In this document: positions 44,573-53,915 of the stretch, piece after piece | How positions within the stretch are numbered: the stretch's first letter is position 1 | How the letters are laid out: each line of letters begins with the position of its first letter | DNA from: Acetobacter sp. UBA5411 | GTDB lineage: Bacteria; Pseudomonadota; Alphaproteobacteria; Acetobacterales; Acetobacteraceae | Reading direction: 5' to 3' | DNA length: 64,000 bases | NCBI RefSeq assembly: GCF_002409645.1 | Contig: NZ_DHNR01000019.1 | Location: forward strand, 37,827 to 101,826 | Notes under the pieces: generated by a model | What the model saw: the letters and a program-made list of their open reading frames with translations, nothing else | Database searches by the model: none | What the model was told of the DNA's origin: nothing | Made by a program: the position numbers and the translations under genes

Positions 44573-46080
44573 ACGGCATTCCCGCAGCTGATACGATCGC
44601 GCTTGTCGTCTTTGTCCTGTTTTTCGGGCTGACGATTGTCGCAGGAAGCACGGTTTCTCACTGGAAAGGCTGGTTTTCAGGCGGAAAGAAAGCGCCTCCG
44701 GCTCCCCATGTCGAAGGGCATGGTGGGCACGGCACGGAAGAATGGGGTCTGGGCGGACGTGAGTTCGGGGCCTGGGTCACCTGGTTTCTGGTCGGCGGCG
44801 ACTTCTATACGGCCTATACCGTCATCGCGGTTCCGGCTCTGGTCTATGCGGTCGGCGCTTACGGTTTCTTTGCGCTGCCCTACACCATCATCGTCTATCC
44901 GTTCATCTTCATCGTCATGCCGAAACTGTGGAAGATCGCCAACGACGGCGGTCATGCTACTGCGGCGGACATGATCCGGGCGCGTTTCGGTAGCCGCACC
45001 CTCGAACTGGCTGTTGCTTTTTCCGGGCTGATCGCGGTCATGCCCTACATTGCGCTCCAGCTGATCGGTATCCGTACGGTCGTGCAGGCGCTTGGCTTTT
45101 CTGGCGAAATCCCGCTGGTCATCGCCTTTGTCTCGCTCGCCGCTTATACATGGCTGGGCGGTCTGCATGCGCCTGCGCTGACGGCGTTCATCAAGGACAT
45201 TATGATCTACATTGCGGTGATTGCTGCTGTGACGCTGATCCCGATCAAGCTGGGCGGCTATGGTCATATGTTTGATGTCATGAATAGTGTCGTGGCGATG
45301 CCTGATGGCGACCATGTCATGAAGGCCAGTCAGTTAATGCCTTATGCGACGCTGGCACTGTCTTCCGCTCTGGCTGCGTTTCTGTATCCACACACGCTGA
45401 CGGGTATTCTGGCGGCGAAATCTGCCGACACGGTCAAACAGAACGCTGTCTATCTGCCGATCTACACCATTGTCCTCGGGCTGATCGCTCTGCTCGGCAT
45501 GATGGCGCACGTTGCCGGGATCGACACGACTGTGTCCTCCATGGTGGTGCCTTACCTGTTCCTGAAGCTGTTCCCGGACTGGTTCGCAGGCTTTGCCTTC
45601 GCGGCGATTGCTGTCGGCGCGCTCGTTCCTGCCGCCGTCATGGCGATCGGTGCAGCGAACCTGCTGACGAATAACATCCTGCCGAAGAGCTATGCAGGCG
45701 TGACGACCTCGCGGATCGCGGCCTTCGGTGTGAAGCTCGGCGCTCTGCTTTGCGTGATGTTCCTGAACGCGAAGTTCGCCATCGATCTTCAGCTGCTGGG
45801 TGGCGTGATCATTCTTCAGACGTTCCCTGCGCTGATCCTCGGTCTGACAACAAGGTTCCGGTTCTCATCGACCGGCATGCTGGCGGGCTGGGTTGTCGGT
45901 ACGGTCGTTGGTCTGGGGATGTGCTGGTCTGATGGTCTGAAGCCGGTTCACACACTCGCCATCGGCGGCTGGTCCGAACTGGTTTCCACGGGGTTGATTG
46001 CTCTGGTGGTCAACATCATCGTGGCTGGCGTGGTTTCGGTCATTGTTCCGAACCGAAGCGTGGCGGTTGCTGCTGAATAA
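44569..46080 (+). CDS. mctP: Sodium:solute symporter family transporter, MctP-like carboxylate carrier
   Basis: A 503-residue inner-membrane protein with about thirteen helices. EFGAWVTWFLVGGDFYTAYTVIAVPALVYAVGAYG and GGHATAADMIRARFGSRTLELAV follow the SSS/MctP pattern, and the pairing with a DUF3311 gene is the MctP hallmark. MctP of rhizobia takes up lactate, pyruvate and related acids, so an uptake role for monocarboxylates is inferred. ATG 44569 shares ATGA with the preceding stop. A bidirectional terminator follows. Confidence 0.82.
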   Translation: MNGIPAADTIALVVFVLFFGLTIVAGSTVSHWKGWFSGGKKAPPAPHVEGHGGHGTEEWGLGGREFGAWVTWFLVGGDFYTAYTVIAVPALVYAVGAYGFFALPYTIIVYPFIFIVMPKLWKIANDGGHATAADMIRARFGSRTLELAVAFSGLIAVMPYIALQLIGIRTVVQALGFSGEIPLVIAFVSLAAYTWLGGLHAPALTAFIKDIMIYIAVIAAVTLIPIKLGGYGHMFDVMNSVVAMPDGDHVMKASQLMPYATLALSSALAAFLYPHTLTGILAAKSADTVKQNAVYLPIYTIVLGLIALLGMMAHVAGIDTTVSSMVVPYLFLKLFPDWFAGFAFAAIAVGALVPAAVMAIGAANLLTNNILPKSYAGVTTSRIAAFGVKLGALLCVMFLNAKFAIDLQLLGGVIILQTFPALILGLTTRFRFSSTGMLAGWVVGTVVGLGMCWSDGLKPVHTLAIGGWSELVSTGLIALVVNIIVAGVVSVIVPNRSVAVAAE

Positions 46081-46107
46081 GCACTATCGCCTTGTCTGAG
46101 GGTGTTT

Positions 46108-46146
46108 AAAAAGCCTGCCTCCGCGAAAGCAGAGGCAGGCTTTTTT
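46108..46146. terminator. Bidirectional terminator between mctP and the SDR gene
   Basis: AGCCTGCCTC/GAGGCAGGCT 10-bp stem with a 10-base loop, flanked by AAAAA on the left and TTTTTT on the right, so it can stop both converging transcripts. Confidence 0.88.
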
Positions 46147-46193
46147 GTCTCATGACTTTCGGACGTGCTCATCCGAAGTCGAAAGGGATCGGC

Positions 46194-47039
46194 TTACTTT
46201 ACCGGCGTGCCGGGCTTGATGTCGTAAGCCTTCTGAACGAGGGGAGCGCGCTCTCCCAGTCCATCCGTAACCTTCTGGGTCCAGACGGCGTTGAGCTGTT
46301 CACGCTGCTCGGCAATGATCTCCTTGGGTTCGACATTGCGATAGGTCTGGATTTCACCGCTCAGAACGCCAACGGTCGTCTCAAAGACCGGCTCGGGGTC
46401 ATACTGCTCATGCGGGAAAGCGATCTTGCTATAGTCAAAGAGCCGCTCTGAAGGATCATCCTCCCAGCTTTCCCAGGTCTCGAACATGCGGTCGTTGAAA
46501 CCGGTCAGGAACGGGCCGGGATTGACTGTCGCCACTTCGATCCCGAATTCCTTGACCTCCTGACTAAGAGCCGATGCAATCGCCTCGATAGCGTGTTTTG
46601 AGGAAGAATAGGCTCCTGCGAACGGGTCCGTGGTCAGACCGGCCACGGAAGACATGAAGACGATCTTTCCCTTCTTTTTCTTGACCATGTTTCTCAGCAC
46701 GATCTGTGTCAGTGCGACTGGCCCCACGATGTTGACTTCATACTGCCAGCGGAGATTGTCCGCCGGAATGTCGGCGACGGAACCGCCTTCTGAAATACCT
46801 GCATTGTTCAGCAGGATATCCACGTCCCAGTCAGCCGCTTTCTGCCGGTCTCCATCGCAGGTCACGTCGAGTTTTTCGACGCGCAGGGAAACGCCTCGTT
46901 TTTTAGCCTCCTGCGAAAGCGTAAAGACCTGTGCGGCAATTTCCACGCCAGCAATGACATCAAAGCCTTTTTCTGCCATGCGCAGCGAAACTTCATGGCC
47001 AAAACCAGTGCCTGCACCCGTTATCAATACGGTCGTCAT
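46194..47039 (-). CDS. Short-chain dehydrogenase/reductase
   Basis: A 281-residue classical SDR. The NAD(P) site is TGAGTGFG (7-14), NNAG lies at 78-81, and the catalytic Ser is in MSSVAG (~130). Tyr144 and Lys148 are in YSSSK, and the PG motif occurs at NPGPF. The cofactor and substrate are unknown. It is divergent from the LysR gene with a 308-base intergenic region, a typical regulator-target arrangement. Confidence 0.9.
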   Translation of the reverse strand: MTTVLITGAGTGFGHEVSLRMAEKGFDVIAGVEIAAQVFTLSQEAKKRGVSLRVEKLDVTCDGDRQKAADWDVDILLNNAGISEGGSVADIPADNLRWQYEVNIVGPVALTQIVLRNMVKKKKGKIVFMSSVAGLTTDPFAGAYSSSKHAIEAIASALSQEVKEFGIEVATVNPGPFLTGFNDRMFETWESWEDDPSERLFDYSKIAFPHEQYDPEPVFETTVGVLSGEIQTYRNVEPKEIIAEQREQLNAVWTQKVTDGLGERAPLVQKAYDIKPGTPVK

Positions 47040-47347
47040 GGTGTTTCCTTTTCGAATTTCAGGATGTCACTCAGTCGAAAACGCGATAGGTCGCAGAGAT
47101 GTTCCCATGAAGAATTGATTATCCGTTTTTGTTTTTTATTGGAACCGTAATGAAATTGTCGAAAATTCGATATTCTCGCTGCAATGTCAGGGTGCTCACG
47201 CATGCAGCATGTTTCTGCAACTGGCCGCAAGATTCTACTCGATTCTGCTCTCTGCCATAACTACCCGGCTTTCCTCGATCAGGCGTTTTCCGGTTATGAC
47301 ATCCCATTCTGGGATGGTCGCAACAGACAAGGCGAAGGGAAGATCGG
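47040..47347. promoter_or_regulatory. Divergent promoter region with a LysR-type palindrome
   Basis: Between the SDR and LysR genes. TCGAA-AA-TTCGA (47159-47170) is a small inverted repeat in an AT-rich patch and could be the regulator's site. No coding frame is supported. Confidence 0.4.
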
Positions 47348-48253
47348 ATGTTTCTCCGGCAGTTGAATTATCTGGTCGCGCTTGATCACTTCCGACACTT
47401 CTCGCGTGCGGCCGCCCATTGCGGCGTGTCCCAGCCCGCTCTTTCGACCGCCATTCGCCAGCTTGAGCATGAACTTGGTGTGTCCATCGTTCTTCGACGT
47501 CATCGTGTTCTGGGGCTTACGCCGGAGGGGGAACGCGTCGTCGCATGGGCACGACAGAGTCTGGCGGCTCTGGATGGGCTGAAGCAGGAAGCAGGGTTCG
47601 CGCATAATGTGGCGGGCGGTTCGCTGTCCATTGGAATCATGCCGCCCGCCATACAGATTGCCTCTTTGTTGGCGGAAAGCCTGCGTGCCGCGATCCCGGC
47701 GTTGCATCTGGAGGTGACGGTCGTGTCTTCTGCGGAGGTGATGCACGGTCTGTCGGAAGAGCGTTTCAATCTTGGACTGATCTATCTCGACCAATCGACA
47801 GCCGTTCCCAACATGGAAGAGCATCCGCTTTATAAGGAGCAGCATGTTCTGGCTGCCGCTCCGGGCGTGAGCCTGCCCGGGCGGACACGTTGTAACTGGT
47901 CGCAGGCAGCCGAGCTGCCACTCTGTCTCTTCGACCGGTCGATGAAAAGCCGTCAGATCGTGGACGATGCTTTTGAGAAGGCAGGCGTGCAAAAGCCTGA
48001 TGTCCAGTTCGAAACCAATGCCCTTGAACTGTTGCATGCCGAGCTGAAAGCGGGACGGCTGGCGTCCATTCTGCCGATTGCGGCGCTGCCACTCAATAGT
48101 GAAGGGCAGGGGCTCAACATTCGTCGCCTGGAGCCTTCGCCGGAGGTGCCGGTGGGAGTGATCAGGCTTCGGAAACCACTGGTGAGTGCGCTGATGCGAT
48201 GCGCCTGGGATACCGTGACCGGACTGGATCTGGGAAGCGCTCTCATGCTTTGA
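47348..48253 (+). CDS. LysR family transcriptional regulator
   Basis: A 301-residue regulator. Residues 3-60 form the winged HTH (HFSRAAAHCGVSQPALSTAIRQLEHELGV); the rest is a two-lobed effector domain starting GGSLSIGIMPPAI. It is divergent from an SDR and upstream of a FUSC exporter on the same strand (114 bases). Either could be the target; the effector is unknown. Confidence 0.9.
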   Translation: MFLRQLNYLVALDHFRHFSRAAAHCGVSQPALSTAIRQLEHELGVSIVLRRHRVLGLTPEGERVVAWARQSLAALDGLKQEAGFAHNVAGGSLSIGIMPPAIQIASLLAESLRAAIPALHLEVTVVSSAEVMHGLSEERFNLGLIYLDQSTAVPNMEEHPLYKEQHVLAAAPGVSLPGRTRCNWSQAAELPLCLFDRSMKSRQIVDDAFEKAGVQKPDVQFETNALELLHAELKAGRLASILPIAALPLNSEGQGLNIRRLEPSPEVPVGVIRLRKPLVSALMRCAWDTVTGLDLGSALML

Positions 48254-48367
48254 GCGCAACATTATAAGCGCCGTTTATAATTTCATCATCAGAAAGACTT
48301 GGACTTTTTTCTCGCTATCGTCTGCTTGCAACGTCACGATCAACTGATGGCAGGAATCTAGATAAAC

Positions 48368-50143
48368 GTGACAACGGCGATGGCAGCGCGGAACTGGAGC
48401 TGGCTTTTCGCACCGTCTGCTGCGAATCTCGGTTTCGCTGTGCGCACCTCCTGCGCTGCGATCTTTTCTCTTCTCGTCGCCATGTGGATGGAACTGGGCA
48501 GCCCGCAATGGGCCCCACTGACGGTCTGGGTCGTCGCGACCGCCTCCCGCGGTGAGTCGATGTCCAAGGCCCGGTGGCGGATGGTCGGAACGGTGGTGGG
48601 CTGCTCCGTCGGCGTGGCTTTGATCGCCTCCTTTCCTCAGCAGGCCGCTATTTTCTTCGTGGGGCTGGCTGCGTGGATCGGCCTGTGCTGTGGCTGCGCC
48701 ACCTTCTTCGACGGGTTTCGGAGTTACGGCTTTCTGGTGGCCGGTTTCACTACGGCCATCGTCGCGGTGGACGCCATTCCGGATCCGGACGCTGCTTTTT
48801 CCGTGGCAATGGCGCGCGGAACATACATCATTCTCGGCATCGTCTGCGAAGGTGTGGCGACGATGATGTTCCTTCCGGACATGGAAGGAAATGCGCGTCG
48901 AAACCTCGTGAAGCGCCTGCAAAGTGTCGCCGCTCATACCAGCGCAATGCTTCAGGCAGCGGATTTCTCACGACCTGTGCAGCAGGCTCTTCTCGCTGAC
49001 ATCATGGCGGCGGCGACCCGCATTGAATATGACGTGCTGGAGATGGGGCCGACGACGGGACGGGCGGCGGACCACGCCCGCGCAGCTCTGGCGTCCCTGC
49101 TGGCGGCGTTTGCCCGGAGGAGGGCGGACGCCAGTTGGCCCACCATTCAGCGTAGTCTCACCAATGCCGACGGGCATGTCGGGATGATTGTCTCTCCCCA
49201 GCGGGGTGATCGATTCCGCTTTACATCCCGTTCCGTGCGACAGGGTGTGGAAGGCATGCGCAACGGTATCCGGGCAGCCGCCGGGATCATGGGCGCGTGG
49301 CTGCTGTGGGAGGTCACGGGCTGGCCGTCCGGCATCACCTTCGTCTCCTATGTGGCGCTGGTCTACGGCCTGCTCGCCACGCGGGAAACGCCAACATTGG
49401 CAACGGGTGGTTTCGTGCGCGGCGCAATGTGGTGCGCATTCGTGGCGGGAATCTTTGTTGTGCTGGTGGTGCCGGGCGTGACCTCGCCGGAGCTTCTGGC
49501 CGGTGCGCTGATGGTGCCGATGGTGGTGGGTGGTCTGGCGGCCCGCACGCCACGGCTGATCAACCACGCCTTTTCGTTCAACATGTTTCTGCCGGTCCTG
49601 ATCGGCCCTGCGAACACCGGACGCTATGACGAGATTTCGTTCCTGAACGGTACCTCAGCCTTCCTCGGCGCGGTGTTTTTCTCCGCTGTCATGTTCCGCT
49701 TTGTGCTGACATTCCGTCCTGATGACCATCTGCGCCGGACCATTGTGTGGGCGCAGCGGTGTCTGCGTGATCTGACCTATCCGACCAGCCGTATGTCAGA
49801 GCGTGGCTGGCTGATCATGAACGCGGACAGCATGGTCCGGACGGTGCGGACGGCCCGCAATGTGCCTGATGACGTGGTTTTCGCCCGTTTCTCGCAGCAT
49901 ATGGCGATCATGACGGTCGGCATGTATGTCATCGAAGTGCGCGAACAGGCGCAGAACAAGGCCAGTTCCCCGTGGCTTTCACGCCGATTGCAGGTGTTTC
50001 TGCGTCTGTGGCGACAGGATCAGGCGCGCGCGGCGGCCATACTGCCCGTTCTGCTGCGCTATATCGACCGGATGCCGGGCGACCAGACGGAACTGCGCTT
50101 CGCTCTTATGGAAATGGTGCGGTTGCAGCCTGCCATTCAGTAG
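48368..50143 (+). CDS. FUSC family efflux protein (AaeB/aromatic acid exporter-like)
   Basis: A 591-residue inner-membrane protein. An N-terminal set of about six helices opens with NLGFAVRTSCAAIFSLLVAMWMELGSPQWAPLTVWVVA. After a soluble region of about 150 residues, a second FUSC set begins near GMRNGIRAAAGIMGAWLLWEVTGWPSG. The duplicated layout is that of AaeB, which exports aromatic carboxylates together with the adaptor AaeA. No AaeA-like adaptor gene follows, so the complex may be incomplete here or use a partner elsewhere. GTG start; the ATG 12 bases on is possible. Confidence 0.85.
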   Translation: MTTAMAARNWSWLFAPSAANLGFAVRTSCAAIFSLLVAMWMELGSPQWAPLTVWVVATASRGESMSKARWRMVGTVVGCSVGVALIASFPQQAAIFFVGLAAWIGLCCGCATFFDGFRSYGFLVAGFTTAIVAVDAIPDPDAAFSVAMARGTYIILGIVCEGVATMMFLPDMEGNARRNLVKRLQSVAAHTSAMLQAADFSRPVQQALLADIMAAATRIEYDVLEMGPTTGRAADHARAALASLLAAFARRRADASWPTIQRSLTNADGHVGMIVSPQRGDRFRFTSRSVRQGVEGMRNGIRAAAGIMGAWLLWEVTGWPSGITFVSYVALVYGLLATRETPTLATGGFVRGAMWCAFVAGIFVVLVVPGVTSPELLAGALMVPMVVGGLAARTPRLINHAFSFNMFLPVLIGPANTGRYDEISFLNGTSAFLGAVFFSAVMFRFVLTFRPDDHLRRTIVWAQRCLRDLTYPTSRMSERGWLIMNADSMVRTVRTARNVPDDVVFARFSQHMAIMTVGMYVIEVREQAQNKASSPWLSRRLQVFLRLWRQDQARAAAILPVLLRYIDRMPGDQTELRFALMEMVRLQPAIQ

Positions 50144-50231
50144 AGCCGCATTCTCCATTAGACATGACAGCCGCGTTTCCTTCAGGAGGGTGTTTCCGAA
50201 ATCTCCATAGCCGTCCCTCCGGCTCCGTGAT

Positions 50232-51647
50232 ATGCACCCGATCATGACCGTTCGTACGCGCTTTGCCCCATCCCCGACCGGGTTGCTGCATATCGGCAAC
50301 GCCCGCGCCGCCCTCTTCAATTTCCTCTATGCCCGCCATTGCGGTGGCCAGTTCGTGCTCCGCATTGAGGACACCGACAAGGAACGCTCCACGCAGAAAG
50401 CCGTGGGCGTGATTTTCGATGGCCTGAAATGGATGGGCCTGACATGGGACGGTGAACCCGTGTTCCAGTCAGCGCGGGAAGATCGCCACAGGGAAGTCGC
50501 TCTCCAGCTTCTGGCGGAGGGCAAGGCCTACAAGTGCTTCTGCACGCCGGAAGAGCTGAAGGAAATGCGTGAGGCCGCCGTGGCCGAGGGCAAGCCGCCC
50601 CGCTACAACGGCATGTGGCGCGACCGCGACCCGTCCGAAGCGCCTGCCGGTGCGCCGTATGCCATCCGCATCAAGGCCCCGCGTGAGGGCGAGAACGTGA
50701 TCGAGGATCTCGTGCAGGGCGAGGTCCGCGTGGCCAATGCCGAGCTGGACGACATGATCATCCTCCGCTCCGACGGTACGCCAACCTATCAGCACGCCGT
50801 TGTGGTGGACGACCACGATATGGAGATCACCCATGTCATCCGTGGCGACGATCACCTGACCAACACATTCCGTCAGCTGATGATCTATCGTGCGATGGGC
50901 TGGGAAGCGCCGCGCTTCGCGCATCTGCCGCTGATCCACGGTCCCGATGGGGCGAAGCTGTCCAAGCGTCACGGTGCGCAGTCGGTCGTCGAATTCCGCG
51001 AGATGGGCTACCTGCCGGAAGCGCTCTGCAACTACCTGCTGCGCCTCGGCTGGGGTCATGGCGACGCGGAAATCCTGTCCCGTGATGAGCAGATCCGTCT
51101 GTTTGACCTGTCCGGCGTGGGCCGTTCAGCTTCGCGGATGGACTACACCAAGCTGGAACACGTTAACGCCGTCTATCTGCGTGAAGCCGATGACGAGCGT
51201 CTGACCAATGACGTCATGGAGCGTCTGGCTGGCCGTGAAGGTGTGGAGACGGGGCCGGAAGTGCGCAAGCGCGTGTTGGAACTGATGCCCGGTCTCAAGG
51301 AGCGTGCCCGCACACTGGTCGAACTGACCGGCAGCGCCGCGTTCCTTGGTCGTCAGGTGCCTCTGTCTTTCGATGCGAAGGCTGAGAAGCAGTTGACCCC
51401 GGAAAACCGTCAGATGCTTGGCGAACTGGCCCGCGATTTGGCCGTGGTCGAACCTTTCACGGCGGAACCGGTGCATGAAGCGCTCAAGCTGTTTGCTGAA
51501 AAGCACGAGCTGAAACTCGGCAAGGTCGCCCAGCCGCTGCGCGCCGCTCTGTGTGGCACGACAGTCTCGCCGGGCATTGATGCTACTGCTGCGGCGCTGG
51601 GGCGTGATGAAGTGTTGGCACGGATAGGGGCCGTTCAGAATGGCTGA
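50232..51647 (+). CDS. gltX: Glutamate--tRNA ligase
   Basis: Charges tRNA-Glu (and possibly tRNA-Gln in bacteria using the transamidation route). The 471-residue class I synthetase has FAPSPTGLLHIGNARAALF, with the HIGH motif as HIGN, and KLSKRHG as its KMSKS motif. The glutamate-specific N-terminal and C-terminal anticodon domains are complete. ATG 50232 is taken; the in-frame ATG at 50244 (MTVRTRF) is as likely, since neither has a strong ribosome site. Its last eight bases overlap the start of pyrB. Confidence 0.94.
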   Translation: MHPIMTVRTRFAPSPTGLLHIGNARAALFNFLYARHCGGQFVLRIEDTDKERSTQKAVGVIFDGLKWMGLTWDGEPVFQSAREDRHREVALQLLAEGKAYKCFCTPEELKEMREAAVAEGKPPRYNGMWRDRDPSEAPAGAPYAIRIKAPREGENVIEDLVQGEVRVANAELDDMIILRSDGTPTYQHAVVVDDHDMEITHVIRGDDHLTNTFRQLMIYRAMGWEAPRFAHLPLIHGPDGAKLSKRHGAQSVVEFREMGYLPEALCNYLLRLGWGHGDAEILSRDEQIRLFDLSGVGRSASRMDYTKLEHVNAVYLREADDERLTNDVMERLAGREGVETGPEVRKRVLELMPGLKERARTLVELTGSAAFLGRQVPLSFDAKAEKQLTPENRQMLGELARDLAVVEPFTAEPVHEALKLFAEKHELKLGKVAQPLRAALCGTTVSPGIDATAAALGRDEVLARIGAVQNG

Positions 51648-52599
51648 GGCGTCATCCGGGGGCTCCCGTTTTTTCGGTCCCTCGGACCGACACCTTCTCG
51701 GGATTCAGGGGATGCACCCCTCCCGAATAGAACCCATTCTTGATCTGGCCGAGAGCTATGCGCTCCTGAGTCGCTCCCGCAAGACACCGCGGGATCTGCT
51801 TCGGGGGCGTACGCTCATCAACCTGTTCTTCGAGGATAGCACGCGCACGCGTACATCCTTCGAACTGGCGGGCAAGCGTCTTGGCGCTGATGTGGTGAAC
51901 ATGTCAGTCGCGCAGTCGTCGGTGAACAAGGGCGAGACCCTGCTGGACACGGCGGCGACATTGAACGCCATGCGGACTGACCTGCTGGTGGTGCGTCATT
52001 CCCAGTCCGGCGCGCCTGCGTTGCTGGCTCAGAAGGTCGATGCCGCCGTTATCAATGCAGGTGACGGGACGCATGAGCATCCGACGCAGGCGCTGCTCGA
52101 TGCGCTGACCATCCGCCGGCATCTGGGACGTCTGGAAGGGCTGACTGTCGCCATCTGTGGTGACATCGCCCATTCCCGCGTGGCGCGGTCGAACATTCAT
52201 CTGCTGACTTCCATGGCGAACAAGGTCCGTCTGGTCGGCCCTCCGACGCTGGTGCCGCGTTCGATGGCGAGCCTCGGTGTCGAGGTTCATCATTCCATGG
52301 AAACCGGTCTGCGTGATGTTGATGTGGTGATGATGCTGCGTCTTCAGAAGGAGCGGATGTCAGGCGGTCTGATCCCCAGCGCGCGTGAGTATTTTCGCTA
52401 TTACGGCCTGGATCAGCGGCGTCTCGATCTGGCGAAGCCGGGCGCGCTGGTCATGCATCCCGGCCCAATGAATCGTGGCGTGGAGATCGCCAGCCAGATC
52501 GCGGACTCCGATCAGAGCGTGATTCGCGAGCAGGTGGAGATGGGAGTCGCCGTGCGCATGGCCGTGCTGGATCGTCTGTCCCGTGGAGGTCGGTCATGA
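51640..52599 (+). CDS. pyrB: Aspartate carbamoyltransferase catalytic subunit
   Basis: Condenses carbamoyl phosphate and aspartate in pyrimidine synthesis. The 319-residue protein has the carbamoyl-phosphate motif STRTRTSFELAGKRL and the HPTQALLDALTIRRHLG loop. It also has CGDIAHSRVARSN and the late HPGPMNRGVEI aspartate-site segment. No regulatory pyrI follows; instead a pyrC-like gene overlaps it by four bases, as in class A ATCase complexes where a DHOase-like partner holds the enzyme together. Confidence 0.95.
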   Translation: MAEASSGGSRFFGPSDRHLLGIQGMHPSRIEPILDLAESYALLSRSRKTPRDLLRGRTLINLFFEDSTRTRTSFELAGKRLGADVVNMSVAQSSVNKGETLLDTAATLNAMRTDLLVVRHSQSGAPALLAQKVDAAVINAGDGTHEHPTQALLDALTIRRHLGRLEGLTVAICGDIAHSRVARSNIHLLTSMANKVRLVGPPTLVPRSMASLGVEVHHSMETGLRDVDVVMMLRLQKERMSGGLIPSAREYFRYYGLDQRRLDLAKPGALVMHPGPMNRGVEIASQIADSDQSVIREQVEMGVAVRMAVLDRLSRGGRS

Positions 52600-53915
52600 G
52601 CGCCTGCACTGTTTTCGAAAATGTGCGTCTGATTGATCCCGCGTCCGGACTGGACAAGCCGGGACGGCTTCTGGTCCGTGACGGTATGATCGTGGGACAT
52701 GATCTGCCGGACGCGGAAGGCAAGCCGGAAGGTGCGGAAATTGTAGACGGGCAGGGCGCTGTTCTCTGTCCCGGCCTTGTCGATATGCGCGTCGAGATTG
52801 GTGAACCGGGTCACGAATATCGCGAGACGGTCAAATCGGCTTCTCGCGCTGCCTTTGCGGGCGGTGTGACCACGGTCGCCGTGCTGCCCACCGGGTCTCC
52901 GCCCATAGACGATCCCGCCATGGTCCGGATGCTGCGATTCCGCGGCGAGGAGCCGGATTACGTCTCGATCCTGCCGTATGGCGCGCTCACCAAGGGCTGC
53001 CAGGGCGCTGAACTGGCCGAGATCGGTTTGCTGTCCGAAGCTGGTGCGGTGGCCTTCACGGACGGTAACCGCGCCATCGCCTCGGCGCGTCAGATGAAAC
53101 TGGCGCTGACCTACGCGCAGGCTTTTGATGCGCTGGTGGTTCAGCATCCGGAAGAGCCGACACTGGCTGGCGGTTGCGCGACGGAGGGCGAACTGGCCCT
53201 GCGTCTCGGCTTGCCCGGTATTCCGACGGCGGCTGAAGCGATCATGATCGCCCGTGACATTCGGTTGGTGGAGATGACTGGTGGTCGTCTGCATTTCGGC
53301 CATGTCTCTACGGGCGAGGGCGTCGAACTGATCCGGCAGGCAAAGGCACGCGGCATACGTGTGACCTGTGACACAGCGCCTCAGTATTTCGATCTCAACG
53401 AGACGGCGATCGGTGACTTCCGAACCTACGCCAAATTCTCGCCACCGCTGCGCCGCGAGAATGATCGTCTGGCCATCTGCGCGGCTCTGGCCGACGGGAC
53501 GATCGACGCTATTGCCTCCGACCATGCGCCGCGTGACCCGGACGACAAGCGTCTGCCGTTCGCGCAGGCTTCGGCTGGCGGCACCGGACTGGCCACGCTG
53601 CTAGGTGTCACTTTGACGCGCTATCACGACGGCACCCTGTCGCTGAGTGACGCGCTGGCGCTGCTGACGTGCAGGCCCGCGGCCCTGCTTGGTGTGAGCG
53701 GTGAGGCTGCACGTAGTGGTGCGCGCCCTGTCGGAACACTCGTCGCCGGAGCGCCAGCGGATCTTTGTCTGTTTGATCCCGACCGGGCTTGGCAGGTGAT
53801 TGCGGGCGAACTTCCCGGTCACGCCCAGAACACGCCGTTCGACGGCAGGGCGCTGGAAGGGAAAGTCATGGGCACCTGGAAGAACGGTCGCCGGGTCTTC
53901 GGAGGTGCTGCGTGA
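52596..53915 (+). CDS. pyrC: Dihydroorotase-like protein (PyrC/PyrX type) lacking HxH
   Basis: A 439-residue amidohydrolase-fold protein of the type I dihydroorotase family. The N-terminal metal motif that should read D-x-H-x-H is D63-M-R-V-E67, so the two His ligands are absent. Other family positions remain: VVQHPEEP, GHVSTGEG and IASDHAPRDPDDKR. This pattern fits the inactive PyrC'/PyrX partner of ATCase more than an active dihydroorotase. If so, another pyrC must exist elsewhere in the genome. The stop overlaps plsY by four bases. Family certain, activity doubtful. Confidence 0.85.
   Translation: MSACTVFENVRLIDPASGLDKPGRLLVRDGMIVGHDLPDAEGKPEGAEIVDGQGAVLCPGLVDMRVEIGEPGHEYRETVKSASRAAFAGGVTTVAVLPTGSPPIDDPAMVRMLRFRGEEPDYVSILPYGALTKGCQGAELAEIGLLSEAGAVAFTDGNRAIASARQMKLALTYAQAFDALVVQHPEEPTLAGGCATEGELALRLGLPGIPTAAEAIMIARDIRLVEMTGGRLHFGHVSTGEGVELIRQAKARGIRVTCDTAPQYFDLNETAIGDFRTYAKFSPPLRRENDRLAICAALADGTIDAIASDHAPRDPDDKRLPFAQASAGGTGLATLLGVTLTRYHDGTLSLSDALALLTCRPAALLGVSGEAARSGARPVGTLVAGAPADLCLFDPDRAWQVIAGELPGHAQNTPFDGRALEGKVMGTWKNGRRVFGGAA

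Noticed and set aside
52512..53525. 337-codon minus frame in pyrC
   Set aside because: Antisense shadow of a recognisable amidohydrolase-fold gene.
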